From Shewanella salipaludis (GTDB taxonomy: Bacteria > Pseudomonadota > Gammaproteobacteria > Enterobacterales > Shewanellaceae): a DNA stretch of 64,000 nt. The position numbers and the translations under genes were made by a program. This document shows, piece after piece, positions 18,161 to 27,315 of this stretch (positions are counted from its first letter, which is position 1; the number at the start of each line of letters is the position of its first letter). The notes below the pieces were generated by a model. It saw only the letters and a list, made by a program, of their open reading frames with translations. It was not told the DNA's origin and made no database searches. The DNA is taken from NCBI RefSeq assembly GCF_012911865.1, contig NZ_JAAXYH010000002.1:310001-374000 (forward strand). Direction: 5' to 3'.

Positions 18161-19363
18161 TTATAAGCTGTAACGGATCCCTATCGCGATGCCGTCATCT
18201 TCGGAGAGAGACATTCTGGCTTCCTGTTCTTTATCGGCACTGGTGAAATCACTCAGATCTCTTCGCGCTTCGACATATAAGACGGTGTTCAGATCCCAAA
18301 CATAGTGAAGACCTACTACCAGGAATTGACGTTTAAAGACGTCATTCTTGTCCGTGTTGTTAGGCTGAATAACGTAATCCTTGCCGGCATCCAGGATGTT
18401 ATAAGCGACGAATGGGCGGAAACCATTTTCAAATTTATAGGAAACCAGAGACTCTATGCCATAGGCATCCCTGATCAGCCGACCTATGTTATCCGTGTCG
18501 TGGTTTTCATTCTTGTTGAAATTGGCGGAAAAATAGAGTCCATCGTTATCGAACCCGCCCCAGGTAACACCTGCGCCATAGATGAGATCGACGGCGGTGA
18601 TCTGGGCCCCAGTGCCATAGCTAACATCGAACTCGCCACGGTTGACACCCGCGGTCAGCGTCAGCATATCAGTGGCCTTATAGGTCACAGAACCACCATA
18701 GGTCTGATTGAATTCGACTTGTTGCGCATCTGCAGCCCCGCCTTCCCACTGGGCTTGACATCTGTCTTGGTTGACTTCGGTATCACAGGTGTAGAAGGCA
18801 TTGTTTTTGAGTTGCGCCTGCAGGGTAAAGCTAAGATCACCGAAGGCATTGCGGTATTGAACCAGCTTGTCACCACGACCGACGCCGTTTACCGCACCAT
18901 CGTCTTTGTTATAGGTATAAACACCGGCAGTATTGCCATCCCATACGAAGCTATAGTTGGTACCATAAACCACGTCGTACCAGGCGCCCCATTGCTTGCC
19001 TATGCTGATGCTGCCGTACTTGTCGTGGGAAAGGCCGGCGTAACCCAAGCGGTTATAAAAGAATTCATCCTGTACCGACTCGAAGCGATTGCTGTAGACA
19101 ATATCGCTGCTGCCGACAGGGTTGACGCCCCATTCCAGCTTAGCAAAGGCACTCCAGCCGTCGCTCAACTTACGATCGAAGCCGAAGTTTATCCGGGATG
19201 CGCCGTTGACCACTTCCGTCTTGCCTTGGGTCGCGATCACCCTTGCATCGATGAAACCGCCGATAGACACGGCGTGCTTATCATCCTTGTAAATTTCGAT
19301 TGCCGATACCGACGGAACCATCAACACTGCCGTCAACGCGGCTGCCACTAGAGTCTTGTTCAT
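18161..19363 (-). CDS. Outer-membrane porin of the general gram-negative type
   Basis: A 400-residue beta-barrel protein with a signal peptide (ALTAVLMVPSVSA). The mature part begins IEIYKDDKHAVSIGGFIDAR, has the porin pattern SRINFGFDRKLSDGWSAFAKLEWG and SISIGKQWGAW, and ends GIAIGIRYSL, the C-terminal signature Phe/Leu strand of barrels. It would form a passive diffusion channel for small solutes in the outer membrane. It is a single gene with its own terminator. No strong ribosome binding site is seen, which is odd for an abundant protein. Specificity is not predictable. Confidence 0.88.
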   Translation of the reverse strand: MNKTLVAAALTAVLMVPSVSAIEIYKDDKHAVSIGGFIDARVIATQGKTEVVNGASRINFGFDRKLSDGWSAFAKLEWGVNPVGSSDIVYSNRFESVQDEFFYNRLGYAGLSHDKYGSISIGKQWGAWYDVVYGTNYSFVWDGNTAGVYTYNKDDGAVNGVGRGDKLVQYRNAFGDLSFTLQAQLKNNAFYTCDTEVNQDRCQAQWEGGAADAQQVEFNQTYGGSVTYKATDMLTLTAGVNRGEFDVSYGTGAQITAVDLIYGAGVTWGGFDNDGLYFSANFNKNENHDTDNIGRLIRDAYGIESLVSYKFENGFRPFVAYNILDAGKDYVIQPNNTDKNDVFKRQFLVVGLHYVWDLNTVLYVEARRDLSDFTSADKEQEARMSLSEDDGIAIGIRYSL

Positions 19364-19575
19364 TTTGGGTTTGACCTTACATTTTTGTTTACAACATTTC
19401 GTTGCTTTATTTCTATTGCGTTATTGCGAAGATTAACACAAGGCGCTATGTAAACGGGAAGCAGGAAGAGGCGAAAGGCAGGACTTTTTCATTTAAAAAC
19501 ACCAAAACAACCTATACAGCAAGGCCTGAAAACCTTATTGCAACACAGGCACCAAAGGCTGATACAGGGTAAACA

Positions 19576-21996
19576 CTAAATTAACATGAGTTGATTGGAT
19601 GCTATCGAACTGTAACTTTCTTTCATTATGGTAAAGACAGGCTCGGCTATCGGCTTGATCTGCTTATCCAGATAGTATTGATAATCAATTGGAGATTGCC
19701 TGAAACGGCTCGGCTCGGGTCCGTTGAGGGTGATCAGATAATCAATTTGAGCGCCTCGGCGGCCAAAACCCGGATCTTGGGTGTGAGTGCATAACAACTG
19801 CGCTGCCTTGACGTGAGGCGATGACTTGGCGGTATAGTCTTCGATGTTACGGCGCAGGCGCTTGCTGAATACCAGCTCGGCATCCAGCTTCCCCTGGTGC
19901 AATTCCTCAATCACGGACTTCAGGTAATCGACTATGTCGAGACGATTGAACATGCGTTGGTAGAGATCGAACTGTACCCGTCTCGCCAACGGGCTCCAGT
20001 CGCTACGAACCTGCTCCATGCCCTTGAAGACCAACGCCAATTCACCGGCGGCATTTCTGCTGGCACCCACATAACGCTTCTTGCTGCCTTCGTCCGAGCC
20101 CCTCAGGGTCGGCATGAAGAATTGCTCGTAATGACATTCGAACTCGAGTTCCAGAAAGCTCTCAAGGGCAAAGGTTTCCTTGAGACGTTGCTGCCAAAGC
20201 CGAGTGATCTTATCTGCCAACTCCCGCCCCAAGGCATCTATATCAGCCACCTGGGGCGCTTCTCCCAACCAGACGAAGGTGGAGTCTGTGTCCCCATAGA
20301 TGACTCTGTAACCCATGGCTTCGATCCAGGCCCGGGTTTGCTTCATGATTTCATGGCCCCTGAGGGTGATGGAGCTGGCCAAGCGAGCGTCATGAAACAC
20401 GCATCCCCGCGACCCCAGCACACCGTAGAGGGAATTCATGATGATTTTTATCGCCTGTGACAACGGTGCATTCTTGTCTGCCTTGGCCTTTTCCCGCTGG
20501 GCCGCCAGGGTGCCGATCAACTTAGGCAATATGGGGGCGTTGCGACTGAAGCGGGCGCCGAGAAAGCCGGCGGCACACAGCTCATCGGCCAAGGCCTCCC
20601 CTTCTATCAACCCCTTGGGATCTATGAGAAAGGTGCGGATGATGGATGGATACAGGCTCTTGAAATCCAGCACTAAGATGTGCCGATAGAGGCCGGGAAT
20701 GGAGTCCATCACATAGCCGCCTGGGCTCTCTAGGCCGTCACTGGCCGCCAGCGCCGGCGCCACAAAGCCGGCGCGATGCAGATACGGCAGGTACAAGTTG
20801 TTGAAGGCGGCCACAGAAGCACCGACCCGGCCAAACTCCAGCCCTGTGAGCCTGGCCCTCTCAATGGCGAAATCCAGCAGCTGGGTCTTGGCGAATATGT
20901 CCCACACCAGGCGGCTGTCGTTCAGGTTATAGTGCGCCAGCGCAGGTTTATCCTGGCGAAAAAGCAGCGCTATTTCCTCCAGCCTATTATCGACATCGTG
21001 AATCGCCTTCCCCTCCCCCAGCAATGCCTGGGCGACGTTTTCCAGGGAGAAGCTGTCGAAACGGTAGAAGGCGGCCTTGAGCCAATCTATGCCATCGAGC
21101 ACCACACGCCCGGGCAGAGACAAGGTTTCGGGGCGATACTTGCCCTCGATCTTCCAGCCGAGTGGCGTAGCGGCTCTGCCTAGCGTCAGCTCAATGCCAT
21201 GCAAACCGGCGCGGCGCGATAACAATGCCAAGTCGAAAGTCACCACGGCCCAACCGATGATCACATCGGGATCATAATCGGCAAACCAGTGAATGAGGCG
21301 CTGGATCAATGCCGCTTCATCGGCCACCCACTCGAGATAAGCTGCGCTATGCGCCTGCTCGGCGCCGACCATGATGACTTTCTGATAGTCCTTGCCATAG
21401 AGGCCGACCGAGTAGAGTTCGCCCTCGGCGCTGCATTCAAAATCCAGTGAGATAAGCTTGAGCCCTTGGCTCAGTTCGGTGCGCCTGGCTCTTTGCGCCT
21501 TGAACAGGGGGATCTCGGCACCGAGACCGGCGCGCAGCCCGGCTGAAGGCTCGGCCTCGTGCTGCCGCGCCGTTTGGGCGGGCGCCATCACCCCCTGAAA
21601 TTCGGCGTCCAGGGCAATGAAGCGCTCTATGAGGAACCGGCTCTCGGCCTTGATATCTGCCTCGAACAGGGGCACATCCGTATCCTTGGCGACCCTGATG
21701 ACTTGCCTGTGTGCCTGGGCTGTCCTGGCGTATAACCCGCTGACGCTCTGGTGCGCGAAGCTCTTCAGGGCCAGGGGTTGGCTCCTGACATCCGAGCGTC
21801 CGACCCCGGCCAGCAGCCTGGCGCTGTCTGTCTGGTGACAGAAGCTCAGGTGCTCGACCCGCTCCACTTCCACCAGCACGGGACCGGACTCGGTCGCGAG
21901 GAAATATTGCAACACCAGTGCGCCATGACGATGAATGGCATGGCGCGTCAGCACCCGTCCCTTCAGGCGGGTTGGTGCGCTTGTGGCTGTACTCAT
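19576..21996 (-). CDS. polB: DNA polymerase II (B family)
   Basis: An 806-residue family-B polymerase, E. coli Pol II type, used in replication restart and translesion synthesis. It has the N-terminal domain, the 3'-5' exonuclease motif SLDFECSAEG, then polymerase motif A (DFKSLYPSIIRTF), motif B (IMNSLYGVLGS) and motif C (YGDTDS). All catalytic aspartates are present. The ATG at 21996 is preferred over a TTG at 22011. It is divergent from dinG, with a LexA box at 22059-22074 between the two starts, so both are expected to be SOS-induced, as their E. coli counterparts are. Confidence 0.95.
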   Translation of the reverse strand: MSTATSAPTRLKGRVLTRHAIHRHGALVLQYFLATESGPVLVEVERVEHLSFCHQTDSARLLAGVGRSDVRSQPLALKSFAHQSVSGLYARTAQAHRQVIRVAKDTDVPLFEADIKAESRFLIERFIALDAEFQGVMAPAQTARQHEAEPSAGLRAGLGAEIPLFKAQRARRTELSQGLKLISLDFECSAEGELYSVGLYGKDYQKVIMVGAEQAHSAAYLEWVADEAALIQRLIHWFADYDPDVIIGWAVVTFDLALLSRRAGLHGIELTLGRAATPLGWKIEGKYRPETLSLPGRVVLDGIDWLKAAFYRFDSFSLENVAQALLGEGKAIHDVDNRLEEIALLFRQDKPALAHYNLNDSRLVWDIFAKTQLLDFAIERARLTGLEFGRVGASVAAFNNLYLPYLHRAGFVAPALAASDGLESPGGYVMDSIPGLYRHILVLDFKSLYPSIIRTFLIDPKGLIEGEALADELCAAGFLGARFSRNAPILPKLIGTLAAQREKAKADKNAPLSQAIKIIMNSLYGVLGSRGCVFHDARLASSITLRGHEIMKQTRAWIEAMGYRVIYGDTDSTFVWLGEAPQVADIDALGRELADKITRLWQQRLKETFALESFLELEFECHYEQFFMPTLRGSDEGSKKRYVGASRNAAGELALVFKGMEQVRSDWSPLARRVQFDLYQRMFNRLDIVDYLKSVIEELHQGKLDAELVFSKRLRRNIEDYTAKSSPHVKAAQLLCTHTQDPGFGRRGAQIDYLITLNGPEPSRFRQSPIDYQYYLDKQIKPIAEPVFTIMKESYSSIASNQLMLI

Positions 21997-22058
21997 GGCG
22001 ACGGGTTCCAATAAAAATGCAAATCTAGGCCGGAAAAGGTTCTTAGGCTAAGAGAACA

Positions 22059-22074
22059 CTGTTATTATGTACAG
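22059..22074. promoter_or_regulatory. LexA (SOS) box shared by polB and dinG
   Basis: CTGT-TATTATGT-ACAG matches the LexA consensus CTGT-N8-ACAG exactly in both half-sites, with an AT-rich centre. It lies 63 bases from the polB start and 25 bases from the dinG start, in the divergent intergenic region. In E. coli both genes (dinA and dinG) are SOS genes at separate loci; here one operator can serve both. Confidence 0.85.
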
Positions 22075-22098
22075 CATTAATTATTCACTGGCCGACCC

Positions 22099-24171
22099 AT
22101 GTTACCGGACAAAGTAAAAACTCAGATCCGCGGCATCTATAAAGACATAGCCGCAGCCCTGCCTAATTTTCGCTCCAGGCGCGAGCAGAACTATATGGTG
22201 GCTGAAATATCTAAGACACTTGCCGGTGAATATGACAAGCATAGACGCATTATCGTCGTCGAGGCAGGCACTGGCATAGGCAAGTCCTTGTCCTACATTC
22301 TTGGCAGCATCCCGCTCGCCCTGACGAGCAAGAAGAAGGTCTGTATCGCCACAGCGACGGTCGCACTGCAAGAGCAGTTGTTGCATAAGGACCTGCCCTT
22401 CTTCCTGCAGCAATCTGGGCTGAATTTTCGTTTCGGTCTGGTCAAGGGCCGGCAGCGGTATGTCTGTCTCGCCAAGCTGGAACTGCTGATAGGGGCGGAC
22501 AATGGCGCCCAGATGGCCATGTGGCAGACCAAACCGGATCAGAGCCAGGTTGCCATGCTGCATAGCCTGCATAAGGACTATCATGCAGGCCGTTGGAACG
22601 GCGAGCTCGACACCCTGACAACACCGCTTCCGGACCATTTATGGCAACAAATCGCCTGCGACAAGCACAGCTGTCACCGCCAGGTTGCCAGCCACAGAAA
22701 TTGCCCTTTTCACAAGGCCCGTGAGGACGTGGATACCTGGGATGTGTTGATCGCCAACCACAGCCTGCTGTTTGCCGATCTGGAACTCGGTGGCGGCGTG
22801 ATACTGCCGGATCCCGAGGAGATGTTTTACGTCATAGACGAAGCGCACCACCTGCCCGTAGTCGCCCGCGACTTCTCCAGCGCACAGGCGACACTCAGGG
22901 GCGCCGGCGACTGGCTGGAAAAAATCGCTAAACTAACGACCAAACTACAGAATCAAATCAAGAGCAATAACATAATAGCGCCGGCACAGGCGATGCAGGA
23001 TCACTTGCAGGATCTCATCGGCCTGCTCAACCAAGTGGCGCACTATTGCGATACCCAGACCAAGTTATTCGACAATCCGGAAAATCGCTTGCGCTTCGAG
23101 CATGGCAAGCTGCCACCGGCCCTGTTGATCCAAGCCGAGAACCTGGCCACCGCCTCGGGCTCGGCGCTGAAACAATTCAACAAGATGTCGACCCTGCTGA
23201 GCGAAGCCATCAAGGACGGCGAGATCCCCAAGCATCAGGCCGAAGCCCTGCTATCGGAAACCGGCTTCATGCTGCAACGGCTGGAAAATCTGCATAAGCT
23301 GTGGAAGATGATGGCCAAGGAAGACAAGCACAAAGGCGCCCCCATGGCGCGCTGGGTAGAGTTACTCAGCGGTAAGCAGATAGATTACCTGTTCAGCGCC
23401 TCGCCCATCGAAGTCGGCTTCATGCTCGAGTCCATGCTGTGGCAGAAGGCCGCCGGTGTGGTGTTATGCAGCGCCACCCTGAGGGCACTGAACAGTTTCG
23501 ATCATTTCACCCACCAGGTGGGCCTGTCGGTCAAGGATGGCAGCCGCTATCTGGCGCTGCAGTCGCCTTTCGATTACGCGAATAATGCCACCCTCTACCT
23601 GCCCAGGATGCGCACCGAGCCGACGGAAGACGCCTATACCCCGGAGCTTGCCGAACAAATTTTAACGCTGGTCGACGGCGAGATGGCGACCCTGGTGCTG
23701 TTCGCTTCCTATTGGCAGATGGAGAAAGTCGTCGACTTGCTCGATGGCAAGATAACCACAGAATTGCTGATACAGGGCAATGCCCCGCGGCAGCAGTTGC
23801 TCGAGACACATAAGGCCCGTTGCGACAAGGGCGAGCCCAGTATCATCTTCGGTACCGGCAGCTTCTCCGAAGGTCTGGACTTGCCAGGCGATTACCTGAC
23901 CAACCTGATCGTCACCAAGTTGCCCTTTGCCGTGCCCACCTCACCGGTCGAGCAGGCCCATGCCGAATACATCAAGGTAAAGGGCGGTAATCCCTTCCTG
24001 CAACTGACCATTCCCGATGCCTCGCGCAAGCTGATACAGAGTTGTGGTAGATTATTACGTAAGGAACAGGACTATGGTCGGGTTACCATACTGGACCGGC
24101 GCCTGGTCTCCAAACGCTACGGCAAATCCTTGCTCGATGCATTGCCACCCTTTCGACGGGTAATTGAATAG
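22099..24171 (+). CDS. dinG: ATP-dependent DNA helicase DinG
   Basis: A 690-residue superfamily-2, XPD-like helicase that unwinds 5'-3' and removes R-loops and G-quadruplexes. Walker A is VEAGTGIGKS (54-63) and Walker B DEAH (247-250). Cysteines 123, 187, 192 and 202 fit the four ligands of the iron-sulfur cluster. Near the C-terminus RKLIQSCGRLLRKEQDYG is helicase motif VI. Length and order are normal for DinG. It starts 25 bases after the LexA box and is followed at 8 bases by the TSUP gene and then priC, so the SOS promoter may also drive these. Confidence 0.96.
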   Translation: MLPDKVKTQIRGIYKDIAAALPNFRSRREQNYMVAEISKTLAGEYDKHRRIIVVEAGTGIGKSLSYILGSIPLALTSKKKVCIATATVALQEQLLHKDLPFFLQQSGLNFRFGLVKGRQRYVCLAKLELLIGADNGAQMAMWQTKPDQSQVAMLHSLHKDYHAGRWNGELDTLTTPLPDHLWQQIACDKHSCHRQVASHRNCPFHKAREDVDTWDVLIANHSLLFADLELGGGVILPDPEEMFYVIDEAHHLPVVARDFSSAQATLRGAGDWLEKIAKLTTKLQNQIKSNNIIAPAQAMQDHLQDLIGLLNQVAHYCDTQTKLFDNPENRLRFEHGKLPPALLIQAENLATASGSALKQFNKMSTLLSEAIKDGEIPKHQAEALLSETGFMLQRLENLHKLWKMMAKEDKHKGAPMARWVELLSGKQIDYLFSASPIEVGFMLESMLWQKAAGVVLCSATLRALNSFDHFTHQVGLSVKDGSRYLALQSPFDYANNATLYLPRMRTEPTEDAYTPELAEQILTLVDGEMATLVLFASYWQMEKVVDLLDGKITTELLIQGNAPRQQLLETHKARCDKGEPSIIFGTGSFSEGLDLPGDYLTNLIVTKLPFAVPTSPVEQAHAEYIKVKGGNPFLQLTIPDASRKLIQSCGRLLRKEQDYGRVTILDRRLVSKRYGKSLLDALPPFRRVIE

Positions 24172-24179
24172 GAAACGCC

Positions 24180-24953
24180 TTGGAGCTGTTACTCACGCCC
24201 GGCGATTGGGCCTTGTTGGCCGGGTTGGGCCTCATAGCGGGATTTATCGACGCCGTCGTGGGTGGCGGTGGCTTGTTATCCATTCCGGCACTCTTGACCT
24301 TGGGGCTGCCCCCCCATCTGGCACTCGGCACCAATAAGTTGGCCGCCTGCTTCGGCTCCTCCATGGCCGCCTTCACCTATTACCACCAGCGGCTGTTTAC
24401 CCCCGCCTTCTGGTATCACGCCTTCATCGCCACCTTCATCGGCGCCGTGGCCGGCAGCGGCCTGGTGTATCTGATCGACAATCTGTGGCTGGAAAAACTC
24501 CTGCCGCTGCTGATCATCGCCATTGCCCTTTATACCTTGCTCAATCCCGCCGCCATGGGCAATGCCCAGAGCCTGACGCCAAGCAAACCCGGGGCTAAAC
24601 CGACTCAGTGGCTGCAGGGCCTGGCCCTGGGCGGCTACGATGGCTTCGCCGGCCCAGGCATAGGGGCATTCTGGACTGTCTCCTCGGCCCGTTTGTATAG
24701 GCTGCCACTGCTGCATAGTTGCGGCTTGGCCCGCGCCATGACATTCACCAGCAACCTGAGCGCGCTGCTCATCTTCAGCCTCTTGGGGCAAGTGCAGCTG
24801 CATGTCGGCCTCTGGCTTGGGCTCTGCATGATGTTAGGATCTTTCATAGGTGCCCACACGGCCATCAAATTTGGTTTGCCTTTTATCCGGCCGCTGTTCA
24901 TGCTTATGGTCATGCTGATCACGGCCAAGTTAATCTGGAGTGCCTGGTTTTGA
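24180..24953 (+). CDS. Second TSUP (TauE/SafE) membrane permease
   Basis: A 257-residue membrane protein of the sulfite-exporter-like TSUP family with about eight hydrophobic segments and the signatures AGFIDAVVGGGGLLSIPALL, GTNKLAACFGS and GGYDGFAGPGIGAF. It starts with TTG at 24180 after AGGA, only 8 bases behind dinG, and its TGA overlaps the start of priC. This places a transporter within a DNA-repair transcript. It is a paralogue of the gene at 2337, and the two differ enough to be old duplicates or separate acquisitions. The substrate is unknown. Confidence 0.85.
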   Translation: MELLLTPGDWALLAGLGLIAGFIDAVVGGGGLLSIPALLTLGLPPHLALGTNKLAACFGSSMAAFTYYHQRLFTPAFWYHAFIATFIGAVAGSGLVYLIDNLWLEKLLPLLIIAIALYTLLNPAAMGNAQSLTPSKPGAKPTQWLQGLALGGYDGFAGPGIGAFWTVSSARLYRLPLLHSCGLARAMTFTSNLSALLIFSLLGQVQLHVGLWLGLCMMLGSFIGAHTAIKFGLPFIRPLFMLMVMLITAKLIWSAWF

Positions 24954-25612
24954 ATACGACGCAATTGCTCGAGATGCTCAAGCGACAGCTGAAAGCCCTG
25001 GAGCAGGAAGTACTGCAACACGACAGCCGGCTGCCGGCGGCACAACGCAAAATCATGCAGGATACCGAAAGGTTTAACCAGGCACTCTTCATTCAGCATG
25101 GGGCCCAACTGGCCCCCTGCGTCGAGCAGCTGGCCAAGAGTATCGCCCAACTGGAAAAACAGCTCAAACTCAGACTGGCCCCCCATGTGGTGGAACTCAG
25201 CTGCGAACGCATCCAAGACAGATTTACCGCGGTAAAACGGGCCATGCTCACCACAGGCATCAATCTCAAGGCGGCCGAGCAACATAAGGCCAGCAACAGA
25301 GCCCGCTTCGCCAAACGCCAACAAAGCGCCCACGCCGACAGCGGTTTTGGCTGGATTGCCAATAATGTGATGCAAAATAGCCATGAGCTCTATGAAGAAC
25401 TGAATAAGCATCTGAACTGGGAAAAGAAAATCGCGCAAAAAATCGAGTTATTGGAGGCTAATCTTGAAAACTGTCATAGTGTTGACAAAATCAAGTTGCA
25501 AAATGACATCCTTTTAATGCATCGTCGTCTGGGTAAATGCCGACAGGCTATCAGCTATATCGAAGATCGTATTCAGACCTTTGAGCGTCCGCATCAAAGG
25601 AACAATCGTTAA
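24950..25612 (+). CDS. priC: Primosomal replication protein PriC family
   Basis: A 220-residue, helix-rich, basic protein with PriC-family features: NTTQLLEMLKRQLKALEQEV at the start, the central KSIAQLEKQLKLRL and C-terminal LLMHRRLGKCRQAISYIEDRI. PriC helps load DnaB at stalled forks. The start is the TTG at 24950, overlapping the stop of the TSUP gene (TTGA); an ATG at 24974 is an alternative. Being behind dinG and near polB, it joins a replication-repair neighbourhood. It is longer than E. coli PriC (175 residues). Confidence 0.8.
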   Translation: MNTTQLLEMLKRQLKALEQEVLQHDSRLPAAQRKIMQDTERFNQALFIQHGAQLAPCVEQLAKSIAQLEKQLKLRLAPHVVELSCERIQDRFTAVKRAMLTTGINLKAAEQHKASNRARFAKRQQSAHADSGFGWIANNVMQNSHELYEELNKHLNWEKKIAQKIELLEANLENCHSVDKIKLQNDILLMHRRLGKCRQAISYIEDRIQTFERPHQRNNR

Positions 25613-25621
25613 GGAGTCACA

Positions 25622-26311
25622 ATGAAATCATTCATGCCAATCGGCGCCCTGCTGGCGCTACTTGGATCCTCGTCTGTATTTGCCGCTAATCTCAACATCC
25701 CCATGGCATTCGAATTTCTGGCGCTCGATGGTCAAAAGGTAGAATCGAGTCTGTTCAACCATAAATCGGATTTATCCCTGAGCCAGGGCGTGCATAAGAT
25801 AGCCATACGTTACAGCGACATGATTGAAGATGAATTCAGCGACAGCCAAAGCTTCGTCAAGTCTGCGCCTTTCATCCTGACCCTGACGGTCGAGGCCGAG
25901 CAAGAGTATCGACTCAAACCGGCCGGCGGCGATGTTATCAAGCGGCCCAAAGCCTTCGCCAAGGCCCCCAAAGTCCTCATCAGTCGCGGCGATGAGGGCA
26001 AGGTAGATTACCGGATCACATTGACGGACATAGAGGAGGAGTCTTTTGTCTCCAGGCTCTTCAGCGGCAATAAAGTGCAAGACATAGAAGCCGCAGCTGC
26101 CGCCGCGACAGATGCCGCTCAGGGCCAACATAAGCCGGTGTTAAATGCCCCTGTGAGCCAAACCCATGCCGCCGCGGCGATGGCCCCAAAAAATGCGCCC
26201 CAGGCAGCAGAGGCGGCTAACCAGCCACAGCAGATGCTGCAATACTGGTGGTTACAGGCAGACGAAAAGACTCGTAAAGAGTTCATGGGTTGGGCGATAC
26301 AGCAACTCTGA
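25622..26311 (+). CDS. DUF2057 (YccT-like) periplasmic protein
   Basis: A 229-residue exported protein with a signal peptide ending SSVFA. The N-terminal domain [19 protein letters not shown] with [15 protein letters not shown] and KVLISR matches DUF2057/YccT, a periplasmic beta-rich family of poorly known role. An Ala/Gln-rich low-complexity linker (about residues 155-205) leads to a C-terminal [25 protein letters not shown] segment seen in related proteins. AAGGAG precedes the ATG, 9 bases after priC, so it may still be part of the dinG transcript. Confidence 0.8.
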   Translation: MKSFMPIGALLALLGSSSVFAANLNIPMAFEFLALDGQKVESSLFNHKSDLSLSQGVHKIAIRYSDMIEDEFSDSQSFVKSAPFILTLTVEAEQEYRLKPAGGDVIKRPKAFAKAPKVLISRGDEGKVDYRITLTDIEEESFVSRLFSGNKVQDIEAAAAAATDAAQGQHKPVLNAPVSQTHAAAAMAPKNAPQAAEAANQPQQMLQYWWLQADEKTRKEFMGWAIQQL

Positions 26312-26624
26312 GGCTGAGCTCCCGACTCGACCACTCCCTAGGCGACCGCCGCCGAGGGAGTGGTCAAACCCCAGTCTCCTACCTCTTGCCATCCCACCCC
26401 CTCCCCGTTCGTTAGCACCAGCCGTTAGCACCAGCACAAGACGGCCCCGATACAGTTAACCCTCTATGACTGGAGATAAGGACTAGAGACTAGTACTAGA
26501 GACTATGGCTAGAGACTGGGATTGCAGAAATTGTGGCTAAAGTTCGAGACCCGAGTCTATAGTGAAGGGGCCTATGGCATTCGAAGCGGGCAATAAACAA
26601 TAAAAGGCAAATGGAGAGCCGGCT
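26312..26624. other. Intergenic stretch with hairpin and short repeats
   Basis: No gene is seen. It holds an 11-bp perfect stem (GACCACTCCCT at 26329-26339 and its complement at 26355-26365) without a T run, a doubled CGTTAGCACCAG-like unit near 26409-26434 and the 13-bp tandem repeat listed separately. The end provides the ribosome binding site of the next gene. Confidence 0.6.
26470..26521. repeat. Four imperfect tandem copies of a 13-bp unit
   Basis: Units start at 26470, 26483, 26496 and 26509. The last three share CTAGAGACT exactly; the first is CTGGAGATA. The array is non-coding and lies between the DUF2057 gene and the ComFB-like gene. Confidence 0.75.
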
Positions 26625-26885
26625 ATGCAACTGGAAATACGCAATTACTATGAAGTGCTGCTGATGGAAATGCTGTCTGATGAGGGACTGCTGGACGAAT
26701 TACCCCAAGCCTATCTGGCCGATCTTTGCTGCCTGACGCTGAATCAGCTGCCGGTCAGGTACATCAGACACTTGGTCGATACTTACTTCTTCGAAGAAGA
26801 GGGGGAGCTGGATAAGATGCGCCAACGTATTCAGGCGGCACTGGAAAAATCCCATCAGTTCTTAAGGACCAATCCAAGCACTTAA
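26625..26885 (+). CDS. ComFB-domain small protein
   Basis: An 86-residue protein resembling the ComFB (late competence development) family: NYYEVLLMEMLSDEG, then LADLCCLTLNQLPVRYIRHLVDTYFF parallels the family core DILALALNxLPPRYV. The metal-binding cysteine set of some ComFB proteins is reduced to the pair CC. Its function in gram-negative bacteria is not established, though some ComFB proteins bind cyclic di-nucleotides. GGAGAG precedes the ATG. A ComEA-like gene lies 430 bases away on the other strand beyond the 4.5S RNA gene. Confidence 0.72.
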   Translation: MQLEIRNYYEVLLMEMLSDEGLLDELPQAYLADLCCLTLNQLPVRYIRHLVDTYFFEEEGELDKMRQRIQAALEKSHQFLRTNPST

Positions 26886-26993
26886 TCTTAAAGGAGTATT
26901 AACGAGGCAAAACGGTTTAAAGGGGGAAACGCCGGGCTCACAGCACGAAAGAAATAGCTCGAGAGAAGAAATAGCACGAAGAGGTGAGATTGG

Positions 26994-27093
26994 AGGTTCC
27001 CCTAGAGCCAACACCCCGGCACACGAGTCGCTTGCTGCGGTTGCTCCCTTCCGGGCCTGGCCGAGTTCACAAGTTATCATTGCGGGGGGACCC
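26994..27093 (-). ncRNA. ffs: 4.5S RNA (bacterial SRP RNA)
   Basis: On the minus strand this about 100-base region carries the invariant SRP RNA core: GGCCAGGCCCGGAAGGGAGC, with the GGAA tetraloop, and opposite it GTGTGCCGGGGTGTTGGCTC. The outer ends GGTCCCCCC and GGGGAACC pair to close the single long hairpin, as in E. coli Ffs. It binds Ffh to target membrane proteins to the translocon. The end positions are accurate to within a few bases. Confidence 0.93.
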
Positions 27094-27224
27094 TAGGGTC
27101 ACCATAACTTCCTATGTATGACTATATCATAGGACGGCGTGGATTATCCCCCAAGGCCTGGAATGGATCAAGGGCTAATGCCCAAGATAGCGCCAGGACA
27201 TCACTGACTGGACAATCTATATAC

Positions 27225-27249
27225 AAAAGCCTGCGACTGCAGGCTTTTT
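27225..27249 (-). terminator. Bidirectional terminator after the comEA-like gene
   Basis: AAAGCCTGC and GCAGGCTTT form a 9-bp stem with a GACT/AGTC loop, with T runs possible on both strands. It lies about 67 bases after the comEA-like stop; the plus-strand reading has no nearby gene. Confidence 0.65.
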
Positions 27250-27315
27250 CTTGGCTCGGGCGGGGAACCAGACCCTATGCCAGCGAAGAGTCAGGCCTCC
27301 GGCTGGCCTAGGCTG

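Noticed and set aside
18305..19351. Long plus-strand open frame opposite the porin gene
   Set aside because: It is the antisense shadow of a gene with clear signal peptide and barrel features.
24719..24949. Longer PriC reading frame starting inside the TSUP gene
   Set aside because: The upstream part is a shadow of the TSUP gene; the family start fits the TTG at 24950.
26470..26521. CRISPR-like repeats
   Set aside because: 13-bp direct tandem units without spacers.
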